NCBI GenBank assembly: GCA_965602795.1 | Contig: CBFCZR010000010.1 | Coordinates: 1 to 22,125, forward strand | Length of the DNA: 22,125 nt | DNA from: Bathyarchaeum sp965602795 | GTDB taxonomy: Archaea; Thermoproteota; Bathyarchaeia; Bathyarchaeales; Bathyarchaeaceae | Direction of reading: 5' to 3' | Part shown: positions 7,928 through 15,907 of the stretch, in pieces | Position numbering within the stretch: position 1 is the stretch's first letter | Layout of the letters: every line of letters starts with the position of its first letter | Notes under the pieces: model-generated | The model's database searches: none | Told to the model about the DNA's origin: nothing | Seen by the model: only the letters and a program-made list of their open reading frames with translations | Position numbers and translations under genes: made by a program

Positions 7928-8004
7928 ACAGTTAGCCCACAAACTTTTTGAAGCCAATATTCTACAGCAACTCGTCCATCCTGTTAACGAAAGAGCGGCA
8001 AACA

Positions 8005-8020
8005 GGTTGAATCTTCAACC
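8005..8020. promoter_or_regulatory. Perfect 16-bp dyad upstream of the phosphofructokinase promoter
   Basis: GGTTGAA (8005-8011) and TTCAACC (8014-8020) are perfect 7-bp inverted arms around TC. The dyad ends 18 bases before the TATA box of the phosphofructokinase gene. That is a natural place for an activator or repressor. The sequence differs from the TrmBL1/TGM glycolytic motif of Thermococcales. Confidence 0.45.
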
Positions 8021-8038
8021 TTAACGCTAGCCTGAGGG

Positions 8039-8048
8039 TATATATAAT
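8039..8048 (+). promoter_or_regulatory. TATA box for the phosphofructokinase gene
   Basis: TATATATAAT is a strong archaeal TATA element, 77 bases before the ATG at 8116. Transcription should start near 8070, leaving a leader of roughly 45 bases that ends in the GGAGG Shine-Dalgarno at 8103-8107. Confidence 0.6.
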
Positions 8049-8115
8049 TACGAGTTACTTATTTTTGGTCAGAGACACATTTTAGTATTGAACGTTTACG
8101 GTGGAGGAAATGACA

Positions 8116-9078
8116 ATGAAGAAGATTGGTTTGGTGACGAGTGGCGGGGACGCTCCGGGCATGAATGCGGCTATCCGAGCGATTACCCGTGTCGCCATTT
8201 CACAGGGTTTAGAGGTTTTGGGTTTCGAGAAAGGATGGGAAGGCTTACTGACCAACACGTTTAGGCAGTTAACTCGCCGGAATGTCGGTGGGATACTTCA
8301 TCTGGGAGGCACAATTCTTCGCACATCAAGAAGCCCAGAGTTCAGGAAAAAGGAGGGGGTCCGGAAGGCTGCGGAAACTCTTGCCTCGAACAATATTGAT
8401 GGACTAGTTGTGATTGGCGGTGACGGTTCTATGCATGGAGCCTTGGAACTAAGCAAAGAAACAGATGCTTTGATTGTAGGGGTTCCGGCGACAATCGACA
8501 ATGACGTGGTTGGAACTGACGAGACTATAGGTTTTGATTCTGCAGTGAACACGGCGATAACGGAAATAGACAAGATACGCGATACAGCGAACTCTCATGA
8601 CAGGATATTTATTGTTGAAGTTATGGGCAGGAAACGGGGCTTTCTGGCTTTAACGATTGGGTTGACGGCTGGGGCTGAAATAATTTTGGTTCCAGAGGTG
8701 AAATACCCTTTAGACAAGATAGTTAAGACGTTAGAGAAGAACGCTGCTAAGGGCAAGAAATCAGGGATTATTGTGGCTGCGGAGGGAATCGGCGACACCC
8801 ATAAGCTAATGCGGGAGATTGAGAAGGAGGCGGGGGTAGAGGTCCGGTTAAGCGTTACGGGTTACGCCCAGAGAGGAGGCAACCCCACAGCCAGAAGCAG
8901 GCTCCTAGCCAACCTGTTCGGAAACAAAGCCGTGGAACTGCTGATGAACAAACAGGGAAGCAGGATGGTTGCCTTGCAGAAAGGAAAAACAACAAGCATC
9001 GAACTGGAAGAAGTGTGCAAAACAGAAAAACAGTTAGATGTGAGCTTGCTAAAACTTGCAGAGACGCTAGCAACCTAG
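8116..9078 (+). CDS. pfkA: ATP-type 6-phosphofructokinase (PfkA family)
   Basis: The product phosphorylates fructose 6-phosphate to fructose 1,6-bisphosphate. It is 320 residues from the ATG at 8116, the same length as E. coli PfkA, and similar throughout. Visible motifs are the TSGGDAPGMNA loop (8-18), SRSPEFR (71-77), GGDGS (101-105), PATIDND (124-130, with catalytic Asp128), EVMGR and YAQRGG. The Gly at the fourth place of GGDG and a small Ala in PATIDND, rather than the Asp and Lys of pyrophosphate enzymes, predict ATP as donor. GTG 8101 and ATG 8110 also lie in frame, but GGAGG at 8103-8107 sits eight bases before ATG 8116 and decides the start. Archaea more often use PfkB-type or ADP-dependent enzymes, so this bacterial-type enzyme may have been acquired. 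It is monocistronic behind a TATA box and a dyad. Confidence 0.93.
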   Translation: MKKIGLVTSGGDAPGMNAAIRAITRVAISQGLEVLGFEKGWEGLLTNTFRQLTRRNVGGILHLGGTILRTSRSPEFRKKEGVRKAAETLASNNIDGLVVIGGDGSMHGALELSKETDALIVGVPATIDNDVVGTDETIGFDSAVNTAITEIDKIRDTANSHDRIFIVEVMGRKRGFLALTIGLTAGAEIILVPEVKYPLDKIVKTLEKNAAKGKKSGIIVAAEGIGDTHKLMREIEKEAGVEVRLSVTGYAQRGGNPTARSRLLANLFGNKAVELLMNKQGSRMVALQKGKTTSIELEEVCKTEKQLDVSLLKLAETLAT

Positions 9079-9136
9079 ACTGATTTGACCCATTCTCTGA
9101 GAAATGATGTTGGATAAACAGCCCGAAAAATGGCAA

Positions 9137-9144
9137 TTTTAAAA
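9137..9144 (+). promoter_or_regulatory. Possible TATA element for the cupin gene
   Basis: TTTTAAAA lies 45 bases before the TTG at 9182; transcription should start near 9165, leaving a very short leader with GGGG at 9170-9173 as ribosome-binding site. Confidence 0.4.
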
Positions 9145-9181
9145 AGCCTCTTCGTGTTTTTGTGTTCATGGGGTAACTGTT

Positions 9182-9520
9182 TTGGAGATAACAAAGGTTA
9201 GTGAGACCTCTATTTCTAAGAATCCGCATGGTGTAGACGCTAGAAAGATATATGATCATGAAAATGCGCAGGTCATTGTTTTAACTTTGCAGCCAGGCGA
9301 ATCCTTGAAGCGGCACATAACTCCAGTTGATGTTTTCTTCTATGTCCTAGAAGGCAAGGGCGTAGTGGAAGTTGGAGATGAGAAAAAGGAGGTCTCCAAA
9401 GACACAATCATCCACAGCCCAGCCAAGATAATCCACTGCTGGCACAACAAATCAAACAGCAAACTAAGAATAATGGTCGCAAAAACGCCAAAACCCACCG
9501 AATCAACAATTCTGCTCTAG
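9182..9520 (+). CDS. Single-domain cupin protein
   Basis: A 112-residue protein forming one cupin barrel. Cupin motif 1 is seen as PGESLKRHITPVDVFFYVLEGKG (residues about 38-60, shown in part: H46, then FFYVLEG), and motif 2 as HSPAKIIHCWHN (about 79-90). Only one of the two usual motif-1 histidines is obvious, but H46, H79, H86 and H89 could still bind a metal. Small cupins of this kind range from sugar isomerases to sensors and stress proteins, so no reaction can be named. The TTG start at 9182 is eight bases after a GGGG tract; an ATG at 9168 is closed by a stop two codons later. It lies between the phosphofructokinase and acyl-CoA synthetase genes but has its own promoter-like element. 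Confidence 0.8.
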   Translation: MEITKVSETSISKNPHGVDARKIYDHENAQVIVLTLQPGESLKRHITPVDVFFYVLEGKGVVEVGDEKKEVSKDTIIHSPAKIIHCWHNKSNSKLRIMVAKTPKPTESTILL

Positions 9521-9525
9521 CCCCC

Positions 9526-9530
9526 TTTTT
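9526..9530 (+). terminator. Short T-run terminator after the cupin gene
   Basis: CCCCC followed by five T residues starts immediately after the cupin stop codon and lies right before the 16-bp dyad at 9533. A short T run of this kind can end archaeal transcription. Confidence 0.35.
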
Positions 9531-9532
9531 CA

Positions 9533-9548
9533 TATTAGGCTCCTAATA
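9533..9548. repeat. Shared 16-bp dyad, copy 1 (TATTAGG-CT-CCTAATA)
   Basis: A perfect dyad with 7-bp arms around CT, in the 161-base gap between the cupin gene and the acyl-CoA synthetase beta gene. The exact reverse complement of all 16 bases occurs at 15908-15923 in another intergenic gap. Placed about 134 bases before the TTG at 9682 and about 50 before a weak TATA-like GATTAAAT (9599-9606), it could be an operator for the acyl-CoA synthetase gene. Confidence 0.6.
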
Positions 9549-9681
9549 GAGGTACATTGTTGAAAGCAGTCTTTTTTCGGAAAAACCGAGCAACGAAAGA
9601 TTAAATGGTTTATGGATAAGTTGTGCGAAAGAGTTAGAAAGGGGTAAAACTTACCTACTTCTCTGCAGCCAAGAAAATAGG

Positions 9682-10398
9682 TTGTTGACGTTGTCGAAGA
9701 AAGTTACTGAAATCTTTGAAGAGGCTAAAGCTGAGGGAAGGAACTTTCTCCTTGAGCATGAAGCCAAAACCATTTGTAAAGAGTATGGAATCCCAGTTAC
9801 AGAATTGAAGATGGCGAAAACCGCGGAGGCGGCGGCGAAGTTCTCCGAGGAAATCGGGTACCCCACAGTTCTCAAAATCGTTTCTCTGGATGTGCTCCAC
9901 AAATTTGACGTAGGCGGGGTAATCCTTAATGTCAACAGTCGGGAAGAAGCCAGAAACGCCTACAACAAAATCATAGAAAGCGTGAAGAAACATAAGCCAG
10001 ACGCAAAAATTGATGGAATCCTAGTTCAGGAAATGGCGCCTCCCTCAACAGAGGTCATAGTGGGTGCAATCAAAGACCCACAGTTTGGGCCAACTTTGAT
10101 GTTCGGCTTCGGCGGAATCTTCGTGGAAGTGATGAAAGACGTGGCATTCAGAATTGCCCCAATAACTGAGGAGGACGCCCCGCAGATGATTACGGAAATA
10201 AAGGCGTATCCTATCCTCCAAGGCTACCGTGGTCAACCACCCGCCGACATAAACGCCCTAACGAAAATCTTGGTGAACACCTCAAGGCTGGTGATGGACC
10301 ACCAAGAAATTAAGGAACTCGACCTAAATCCTGTAATGGTTTATGAGAAGGGAGCAAAAACGGTCGACGCAAGAATCATACTGGAACAAAACCCTTAA
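9682..10398 (+). CDS. ADP-forming acetyl/acyl-CoA synthetase, beta (ATP-grasp) subunit
   Basis: A 238-residue ATP-grasp_5 protein matching the beta subunit of archaeal ADP-forming acyl-CoA synthetase, which turns acyl-CoA, ADP and phosphate into the free acid, CoA and ATP. Visible are the VLKIVSLDVLHKFDVGGV region (His73, equivalent to the beta-subunit phosphohistidine of Pyrococcus ACD) and the FGFGGIFVEVMKDVAFRIAP block (partly quoted; Glu/Asp metal and nucleotide ligands). The final LDLNPVMV strand is also characteristic. The usual HKSDVGG has Phe in place of Ser. The alpha subunit is not in the window, so the two genes are unlinked here. The start is uncertain among the TTG codons at 9682, 9685 and 9691; no good Shine-Dalgarno is seen. 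The enzyme suggests acetate or acid formation coupled to ATP gain. Confidence 0.9.
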   Translation: MLTLSKKVTEIFEEAKAEGRNFLLEHEAKTICKEYGIPVTELKMAKTAEAAAKFSEEIGYPTVLKIVSLDVLHKFDVGGVILNVNSREEARNAYNKIIESVKKHKPDAKIDGILVQEMAPPSTEVIVGAIKDPQFGPTLMFGFGGIFVEVMKDVAFRIAPITEEDAPQMITEIKAYPILQGYRGQPPADINALTKILVNTSRLVMDHQEIKELDLNPVMVYEKGAKTVDARIILEQNP

Positions 10399-10474
10399 CC
10401 ACCACCATCACGAAACCTTTTTCCATCTCGTCTCATGATGAGAAACTAATCAGAAAAACAACCAAGCCCAGCGT

Positions 10475-10483
10475 AGGAAGTGA
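10475..10483 (+). promoter_or_regulatory. Shine-Dalgarno that fixes the 5' end of the coiled-coil gene
   Basis: AGGAAGTGA is a near match to the archaeal GGAGGTGA sequence. It lies six bases before an ATA codon at 10490 that opens the coiled-coil frame. No ATG, GTG or TTG is available in that frame until 10712. Confidence 0.5.
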
Positions 10484-10489
10484 ACGAAA

Positions 10490-11353
10490 ATATCTGACTC
10501 CACTCAGCAAGAAATCGAAAGACTGAACCAAGAGTTAACCCCGCTTAAGGAAGAACGAAACAAACTGAACAGGGAAGCAAAAAAGTGGGCTGAAAAGAGA
10601 ACCGCCATCCACGAAAAAATCAGAAATCTACGAAAAGAGGCAAGCAGCATCAAAGAAAAAAGAGACGCCTTAAACGCGAAGGTTCAAGAACTGAAAAAGC
10701 TGCGCGATCAGGTGAAGATTAAAAGCAGAGAGAAGCGCGACAAAATTTTGGAATTACAAGAGAAAATCAGAGAGTTAAATGAAAAGAGACCGGAAGGAAA
10801 CCTGCGGCAGATAGAGAAGGAAATCGAGAAGATCGACTGGAAGATTCAAACAACATCTCTGCCGTTAAATGAAGAACAGACCTTAGTTAACAGGGTGAAA
10901 CAGCTTGAAGCCCAACTTTCAGTTCAGAGGCAAACAAAAAAACTGAAAGAACAGCTCCTTGAGCTGAGAAGCAGAGAGAAAAGCTTTGGGCTTGAAGCAA
11001 AAAACCTTCACGAAAAACTTTCTGAACTGGCTGAACAGAGCCAAAAATTCCATGAACAGATGCTTGAGGCATTAGACAACGCCCGCAAACTCCAAGTTGA
11101 AGCCGACGACTTTCACCAAAAATTTGTGGAAACCAAACAGCAAGCCCAGAAGACACATCAACAATGTGTCGAACTTGGAGAGAAAATCAGAGCCATCAGA
11201 CAAGAGTTGAAGCAAGAAGCTGATAAGAAGCAGGCTGAACGTCAGAGTAAAACTCAGAAGGAGCTGGAGAAGAGGGCTTTAGAGAAGCTGAAACGTGGCG
11301 AGAAGTTGTTGTGGGAAGAATTTCAGATTCTGGCTGAGAAAGGGCTGCTTTAA
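10490..11353 (+). CDS. Long coiled-coil protein (COG1340-like) with probable non-standard ATA start
   Basis: The frame is open from a stop codon at 10481 to 11353. The first standard start codon, GTG 10712, falls in the middle of continuous heptad coiled coil and would drop about 74 residues. Read from the ATA at 10490 the protein is 287 residues, begins (M)SDSTQQEIERLN and fits the archaeal COG1340 coiled-coil proteins in size and pattern (EERNKLNREAKKWAEKR, then IREL-type repeats and a IEKIDWKIQT segment near the middle). Nearly the whole length is predicted coiled coil; the C-terminus ends with ALEKLKRGEKLLWEEFQIL, a short globular piece. Function is unknown; a scaffold or chromosome/cell-shape role is conceivable. 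Alternatives to an ATA start are a sequence error (ATG read as ATA) or a +1 shift from GTG 10480. It is followed by the DUF373 gene in the same direction. Confidence 0.75.
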   Translation: MSDSTQQEIERLNQELTPLKEERNKLNREAKKWAEKRTAIHEKIRNLRKEASSIKEKRDALNAKVQELKKLRDQVKIKSREKRDKILELQEKIRELNEKRPEGNLRQIEKEIEKIDWKIQTTSLPLNEEQTLVNRVKQLEAQLSVQRQTKKLKEQLLELRSREKSFGLEAKNLHEKLSELAEQSQKFHEQMLEALDNARKLQVEADDFHQKFVETKQQAQKTHQQCVELGEKIRAIRQELKQEADKKQAERQSKTQKELEKRALEKLKRGEKLLWEEFQILAEKGLL

Positions 11354-11459
11354 TTTCGACTCATTCATAGACAAAGCTTTTTCATGGAATCTGAATAGAA
11401 AAAATAAAGATAAGATTAAAGTGTGCCTCCAAACAAAGTGGTAATGTAGTGGACTAAAT

Positions 11460-12626
11460 ATGCCGACAGCAGACAAGGCGGAGCGCATTCTTGTTCTATG
11501 TGTTGACAGGGACGACGATCTAGGCATGAAAGCAGGAATAAACACGCCTATCCTGGGAAGAAAAGAGAACGTGAATGCCGCTGCGAGCTTAGCTCTCCGA
11601 GACCCTGAGGAAGCTGACGCCAATGCCATGTTCGAAGCTGTCCGCATCTACGACAACCTGAAGAAGAGTGCCAAGGGAAAAGAAGAACATGAGGTTGCAA
11701 CCATCGCAGGCTCCGACTTGACCGGAGTGGAAGCTGACAGGCAACTGGTATCCGAGTTAACTGATGTTCTTGAAGAGTTCAAGGCAACAGATGTTATTCT
11801 TGTTACCGACGGATACACTGATGAGATGGTGTTGCCGCTTATCGAATCAAGAGTGCCGGTTACTTCTGTTCGAAGAATCGTGGTGAAGCACAGCAAATCC
11901 ATCGAAGAAACAGCTGCCCTCTTTACGCGATACATGAAAATTCTTGTAGAGAACCCCCGATATTCCAGAATGGTTCTTGGTCTCCCAGGAATCCTCCTTG
12001 TGGTATTAGGTGTGCTAGCAATCTTCAATTATTTGGCGTATGCTGTACAAGCCCTAGCCGTGGTCGTTGGGGCGTTCCTTGTCATAAGAGGCTTCGGACT
12101 CGACAAAGCATTTCATAACTTTGTTAAATGGGTAAGGGACTACTCTCCTCCCCCATTCACTGTGCAGATAACAAACTTTTCAGCGCTTGCAGGAATCTTG
12201 CTGATTCTTGTTGGCGGCTATCTGGGAGGAACTGCGGTGGCAAATGTTGCTAACAGTTTAGTAGATCCATTTGGACATGTTCCAAGACTTATCGGAGAGT
12301 TCCTTTATGGAGCAACATACCTCATCGCCATCGGAATATGCGTTACATTGTCAGGCAGGGCGGTTCGATGGTTCTTTGAGCGGGACTTACGGTTGTGGCG
12401 TACCATCGGCATAGTAGTTGGAGTCGCCGTGTCTTCAGTTATGTTTGTTCAGGTTTCACAGATACTAATCAACCCGGAATTTGATTACAATCGCTTGCTT
12501 GTAGCCATCGTTGGGGGAATATCAGTGATCGTGTTTACAGTCTTAACTGTGCTATTTTTCCGTAGAAAATACAGAGGCTACTTTGAAGAGACAGAAAAGG
12601 AGATAGAGGGCTTTGAGGAAAGCTGA
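11460..12626 (+). CDS. DUF373 family membrane protein
   Basis: A 388-residue archaeal DUF373 (COG2237) protein. The N-terminal cytoplasmic domain, residues 1-165, carries LVLCVDRDDDLG (11-22), the conserved family start, then an AGSDLTG segment (83-89) and DVILVTDGYTDE (111-122). These alternate beta strands with Asp-rich loops, and I infer a Rossmann-like or metal-binding domain. Hydrophobic segments follow at about 171-190, 192-211, 240-262, 283-299, 315-335 and 346-367, with a charged cytoplasmic end. The function is unknown; the family is widespread in archaea and usually stands near information or lipid genes. The ATG at 11460 has no clear Shine-Dalgarno. It shares direction with the cis-prenyltransferase 71 bases downstream, so a joint transcript is possible. 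Confidence 0.9.
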   Translation: MPTADKAERILVLCVDRDDDLGMKAGINTPILGRKENVNAAASLALRDPEEADANAMFEAVRIYDNLKKSAKGKEEHEVATIAGSDLTGVEADRQLVSELTDVLEEFKATDVILVTDGYTDEMVLPLIESRVPVTSVRRIVVKHSKSIEETAALFTRYMKILVENPRYSRMVLGLPGILLVVLGVLAIFNYLAYAVQALAVVVGAFLVIRGFGLDKAFHNFVKWVRDYSPPPFTVQITNFSALAGILLILVGGYLGGTAVANVANSLVDPFGHVPRLIGEFLYGATYLIAIGICVTLSGRAVRWFFERDLRLWRTIGIVVGVAVSSVMFVQVSQILINPEFDYNRLLVAIVGGISVIVFTVLTVLFFRRKYRGYFEETEKEIEGFEES

Positions 12627-12697
12627 CGGCAGATTAGTTTGGATACCTTAAAACGTCTCCATGATAGAAGTGTAATACCGGAATCAGTTAAATCTCT

Positions 12698-13492
12698 GTG
12701 GTAAAAACTATGCTTGAAGGTTTGCTCTCTCTTCTTGGAATCTACAAATTATATGAGAAGTGGCTTTGGCTCCAAGTCAAAGAGGGAAAAAAACCGGAGC
12801 ATGTAGCCATAATCCTCGACGGAAACCGAAGATGGGCTGCCCACAAAGCTTTAATCCCTTGGATTGGCCATCGCCACGGCGCCAACAAAATCGATGACCT
12901 GATGGATTGGTGCATAGAACTGGATGTGAAATTCATCACTCTGTATGCTTTTTCAACTGAAAACTTTCGCCGTCCCGAGGAAGAGGTGGAGGAAATTATG
13001 AATTTGATTGAGGAAAAACTGCATGCGATTCTTGAGAATAAGAGGATTCACGAAAACAAAATCAGAGTTAAAGCCATAGGACGTGTTGACCTTTTACCTA
13101 AATCGATGCAAGAAGTGATCAAGCGCGTAGAAGAATCAACAAAAACGTATAATGACCGATTCCTGAATGTGGCCCTAGCTTATGGTGGAAGAGCGGAAAT
13201 CGTTGACGCAACAAAAAAGATTGCTAACAAAGTGAAAAACGGAAAACTGAAACTCGAGAAAATAAACGAGAAACTCTTCGAGAAATACCTGTACACAGCT
13301 CACATGCCAAAACAGGACGCTGACCTTATTATACGAACCTCCGGAGAAGAGCGGCTCAGCGGTTTTCTCTCTTGGCAGTCTGCCTACAGCGAGCTGTGTT
13401 TTGTGGACATAAATTGGCCGGACTTCAGGCGCATAGACTTGTTGCGTGCGGTTAGAACTTATCAGAGGCGGAAGCGCCGTTTCGGCAAATAA
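12698..13492 (+). CDS. uppS: Cis-prenyltransferase (undecaprenyl-type diphosphate synthase)
   Basis: The enzyme adds isopentenyl diphosphate units in cis to an allylic primer, in archaea probably geranylgeranyl diphosphate, to make the long polyprenyl carrier of surface glycans. The 264 residues show AIILDGNRRWA (37-47, catalytic Asp41), GHRHG (57-61) and YAFSTENF (83-90). YGGRAEI follows in the middle, and the C-terminal RTSGEERLSGFLSWQ block binds the second substrate. All key family residues appear present. The start is GTG 12698 or ATG 12710; neither has a good ribosome-binding site. It ends four bases from the converging YchF-like gene. Linkage to several glycosyltransferase genes in this window fits a role in lipid-carrier supply. 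Confidence 0.93.
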   Translation: MVKTMLEGLLSLLGIYKLYEKWLWLQVKEGKKPEHVAIILDGNRRWAAHKALIPWIGHRHGANKIDDLMDWCIELDVKFITLYAFSTENFRRPEEEVEEIMNLIEEKLHAILENKRIHENKIRVKAIGRVDLLPKSMQEVIKRVEESTKTYNDRFLNVALAYGGRAEIVDATKKIANKVKNGKLKLEKINEKLFEKYLYTAHMPKQDADLIIRTSGEERLSGFLSWQSAYSELCFVDINWPDFRRIDLLRAVRTYQRRKRRFGK

Positions 13493-13496
13493 GGTT

Positions 13497-14723
13497 TTAT
13501 CCTCGTTTTTTGGCGCTGACTATCGAAACCACGTCCCTGTCTTTAAGCACGTAGTCTTCTCCGATTCTGTTTTTTCCGCGAATGTCGATTGCGTGGATGA
13601 AGCTGTCTCCCAGTTCGGTGTGGATGATGTATGCGAGTTGGCGCACAGTAGTGCCGTAGGGTACGAGGTAGACGTCGGGGAGCACTCTGCCTTTGTGGTC
13701 GCTGAGGTGTTCACTGTCTTCCACTGGGTAGACGGCAACCATCTGCAGGAGCTCAAAGAATGCGGTGTTGATGGCTTCTTGGACGCCGGTGGACCCGAAC
13801 TTGTACAGAATGTGCTCCTGAATAGCGTTCAGTGCTCTTTTCTGAGCTTCGTTAAGTTTGTCAGAATCGGTTATTTTCAGCTTGCAGTCTCCGGGCTTGT
13901 AGTCGATTAAACCTTTTTCGCCTGCTCGTCTAAGAGCCAATTCTGCTTCTGCGCTGCAGGGCACCACATTGTATCCGCGTTCTTTCAGGCGCTTAACGTT
14001 TTCTTCTGCTGTTGGGAGGTCGATTTTGTTGGCTGCAATCAGCGTGGGCTTGGAGACGCTTCTTAGAATGTCCAAGAATTTTATGATTTCCTCGTCGCTC
14101 CAGTGTTCCGGCTTGTCCATTTTGAGGTCGGTTTTTCTTAAGCTTTCAATTATGTGGAATCGATTAATAGCTAATCCACTCAGCCGAGATTCAAGAAGCG
14201 AAATAATGTCTTCTTTGCCTGACCCCGCTGTCCTAGCCATTTTAGCCCAGTCCTTTTTCAGTATCTGATTCATCCACATGGTTATTTCGTTTTCAAGAAA
14301 CTTAACGTCATCTAGGGGGTCATGCTGTCCGGGTTTGCAGATTCTTCCCTCAGAATCTGTTGCCCCTGCCACATCGACTACGTGGAGAAGCGCGTCTGCT
14401 TTTCTGACTTCGTCTAAGAACTGGTTTCCCAGCCCCCGTCCCTTCCAAGCTCCGGGAACCAGCCCAGCCACGTCAATCAGCTCGACTGGAACCAATCTGA
14501 TTCCGTCTAGGCACAGGCTGTTTTTGGGGTTGTCTTCGACGTTGAATTCGGGGTGGACGCATGGGGTCCGAAGGTATCCTATGCCCCGGTTGGGTTTGAT
14601 GGTGGTGAAGGGGTAGTTTCCGATGTCCACGGGAATTAGGGTTGCAGCCGAGAAAAATGTGGATTTACCGGTGTTTGGTTTGCCGACAATTCCAAGCTTT
14701 TTGGAGTAAGATGGTGTGCTCAT
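13497..14723 (-). CDS. Archaeal OBG/YchF-like GTPase with C-terminal TGS domain
   Basis: A 408-residue TRAFAC GTPase of the OBG-HflX superfamily, close to archaeal proteins usually labelled YchF. The P-loop is GKPNTGKS (14-21), a switch I-type NYPFTTIKPNRG segment follows (36-47), then DVAG (84-87), the G4 motif NKID (232-235) and a G5-like SAEA (257-260). The last 75 residues look like a TGS domain. Bacterial and eukaryotic YchF/OLA1 have a changed G4 motif (N-x-x-E) and prefer ATP; the normal NKID here predicts GTP, so the 'redox-regulated ATPase' label often given would be misleading. A ribosome-linked role in translation is likely from the family. The ATG at 14723 has GGAAAGG upstream. 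It converges with uppS. Confidence 0.9.
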   Translation of the reverse strand: MSTPSYSKKLGIVGKPNTGKSTFFSAATLIPVDIGNYPFTTIKPNRGIGYLRTPCVHPEFNVEDNPKNSLCLDGIRLVPVELIDVAGLVPGAWKGRGLGNQFLDEVRKADALLHVVDVAGATDSEGRICKPGQHDPLDDVKFLENEITMWMNQILKKDWAKMARTAGSGKEDIISLLESRLSGLAINRFHIIESLRKTDLKMDKPEHWSDEEIIKFLDILRSVSKPTLIAANKIDLPTAEENVKRLKERGYNVVPCSAEAELALRRAGEKGLIDYKPGDCKLKITDSDKLNEAQKRALNAIQEHILYKFGSTGVQEAINTAFFELLQMVAVYPVEDSEHLSDHKGRVLPDVYLVPYGTTVRQLAYIIHTELGDSFIHAIDIRGKNRIGEDYVLKDRDVVSIVSAKKRG

Positions 14724-14842
14724 GGCTGACCTTTCCTTTTCTCTGCTACCCGTAGTCTATAGAGAAAGATGCAGATTCAGTTTATGGGTTATCTTGTGTA
14801 AAAACTTTGTCTACGCCAAGACAAAACACATGAACCCGTTTC

Positions 14843-15751
14843 TTAGGTTCCTATCAGATACTTTTCTGCGTCCAAGGCGGCTTTGCATCCGGAGCCAGCA
14901 GCGGCGATGGCTTGGCGGTAACGGTTGTCTGCGACGTCGCCTGCAACAAAGACGCCCTCTATGTTGGTTCGGGTGCCTTCTCTGGCTATTATGTAGCCTG
15001 TTTGGTCCAGTTCTATTTGGTCTTTGAAGATGTCTGTGTTAGGTTTGTGGCCTATAGCCAAGAAAACAGCGTCGCACTCTAGAACCGATTCTTCGCCGGA
15101 AACAACATTTCTGAGCCTAACCCCTTCCACTCTGTCTTTGCCCAGAACTTCTTGGACTGTGCTGTTCCAAACAAACGTTATCTTCGGATTAGCGAAAGCC
15201 TTTTCCTGAAGGAACTTGCATGCCCTCAGCTTGTCTCGTCTGTGGATAACCTTGACTTCGCTCACAACCTTGGAGAGAACAAAAGCCTCTTCCATGGCTG
15301 TGTCTCCTCCCCCAACGACCACAACTTTCTTGTCTCTGAAAAAGGGAGCATCGCATGTGGCGCAGACTGAAACGCCTCTGCCTCTCAATCTTGTTTCGCT
15401 TTCTAAGCCCAACCATTTGGCTGAAGCTCCGGTGGCTATGATGACCGTTTTTGCCTCGTAAACTTTTCCTGCTGTTACCTTGAAGGGCTTGGATTTAAAG
15501 TCTACAGAGGTGGCGTTCTCGAATATCAGTTCTGCGCCGAAGCGTTCAGCCTGCTTCCGCATCGTTTCCATGAGGTTGGGTCCGAGGATTCCGTTTTCGA
15601 ATCCGGGAAAATTTTCCACTTCCTTGGTGAGCATAAGCTGACCGCCCCACATTGTTCCCGCCACAACAAGGGTGCTCAATCCTGCTCTGCTGGTGTAAAT
15701 GGCGGCTGTCAAGCCAGCGGGTCCAGAACCAACAATTATCACATCATACAT
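14843..15751 (-). CDS. trxB: Thioredoxin reductase (NADPH, FAD)
   Basis: A 302-residue flavoprotein that passes electrons from NAD(P)H through FAD and a redox-active disulfide to thioredoxin or a similar protein. In order there are the FAD-binding GSGPAG (8-13), the CATC redox pair (Cys130, Cys133), the GGGDTA nucleotide-binding loop (147-152), HRRDKLRA (170-177), which favours NADPH, and GDVAD near the C-terminus. Length is normal. GTG 15760 and ATG 15757 are in frame, but GTGAT (15760-15756) looks like the Shine-Dalgarno of ATG 15751, which starts right before the first beta strand. It diverges from the GT-C-like gene at 15998 across a gap that holds the second copy of the 16-bp dyad, so its expression may depend on that site. 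Confidence 0.93.
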   Translation of the reverse strand: MYDVIIVGSGPAGLTAAIYTSRAGLSTLVVAGTMWGGQLMLTKEVENFPGFENGILGPNLMETMRKQAERFGAELIFENATSVDFKSKPFKVTAGKVYEAKTVIIATGASAKWLGLESETRLRGRGVSVCATCDAPFFRDKKVVVVGGGDTAMEEAFVLSKVVSEVKVIHRRDKLRACKFLQEKAFANPKITFVWNSTVQEVLGKDRVEGVRLRNVVSGEESVLECDAVFLAIGHKPNTDIFKDQIELDQTGYIIAREGTRTNIEGVFVAGDVADNRYRQAIAAAGSGCKAALDAEKYLIGT

Positions 15752-15907
15752 TATCATCACTTCTTAACGGAATCATAGAAGTAGCGAACTAAAAGTATTT
15801 TCACCTGCCAAGCAGTGAAATTCATTCTTCAAAAGCAGCAACTAAAAAGGCACAAAATTGTCTTGCTTGGAAAAACAGGAAAAAGCTAGTTTTCAACAAT
15901 GAAGTAT

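Noticed and set aside
9577..9590. Small hairpin TCGG-AAAAA-CCGA between the cupin and acyl-CoA synthetase genes
   Set aside because: A four-base stem is too short to support a structured element.
13446..13910. A 154-codon open frame on the plus strand, opposite the YchF-like gene
   Set aside because: It lies fully over well-conserved coding sequence (TGS domain and uppS end) and its translation has no recognisable domain; an antisense shadow.
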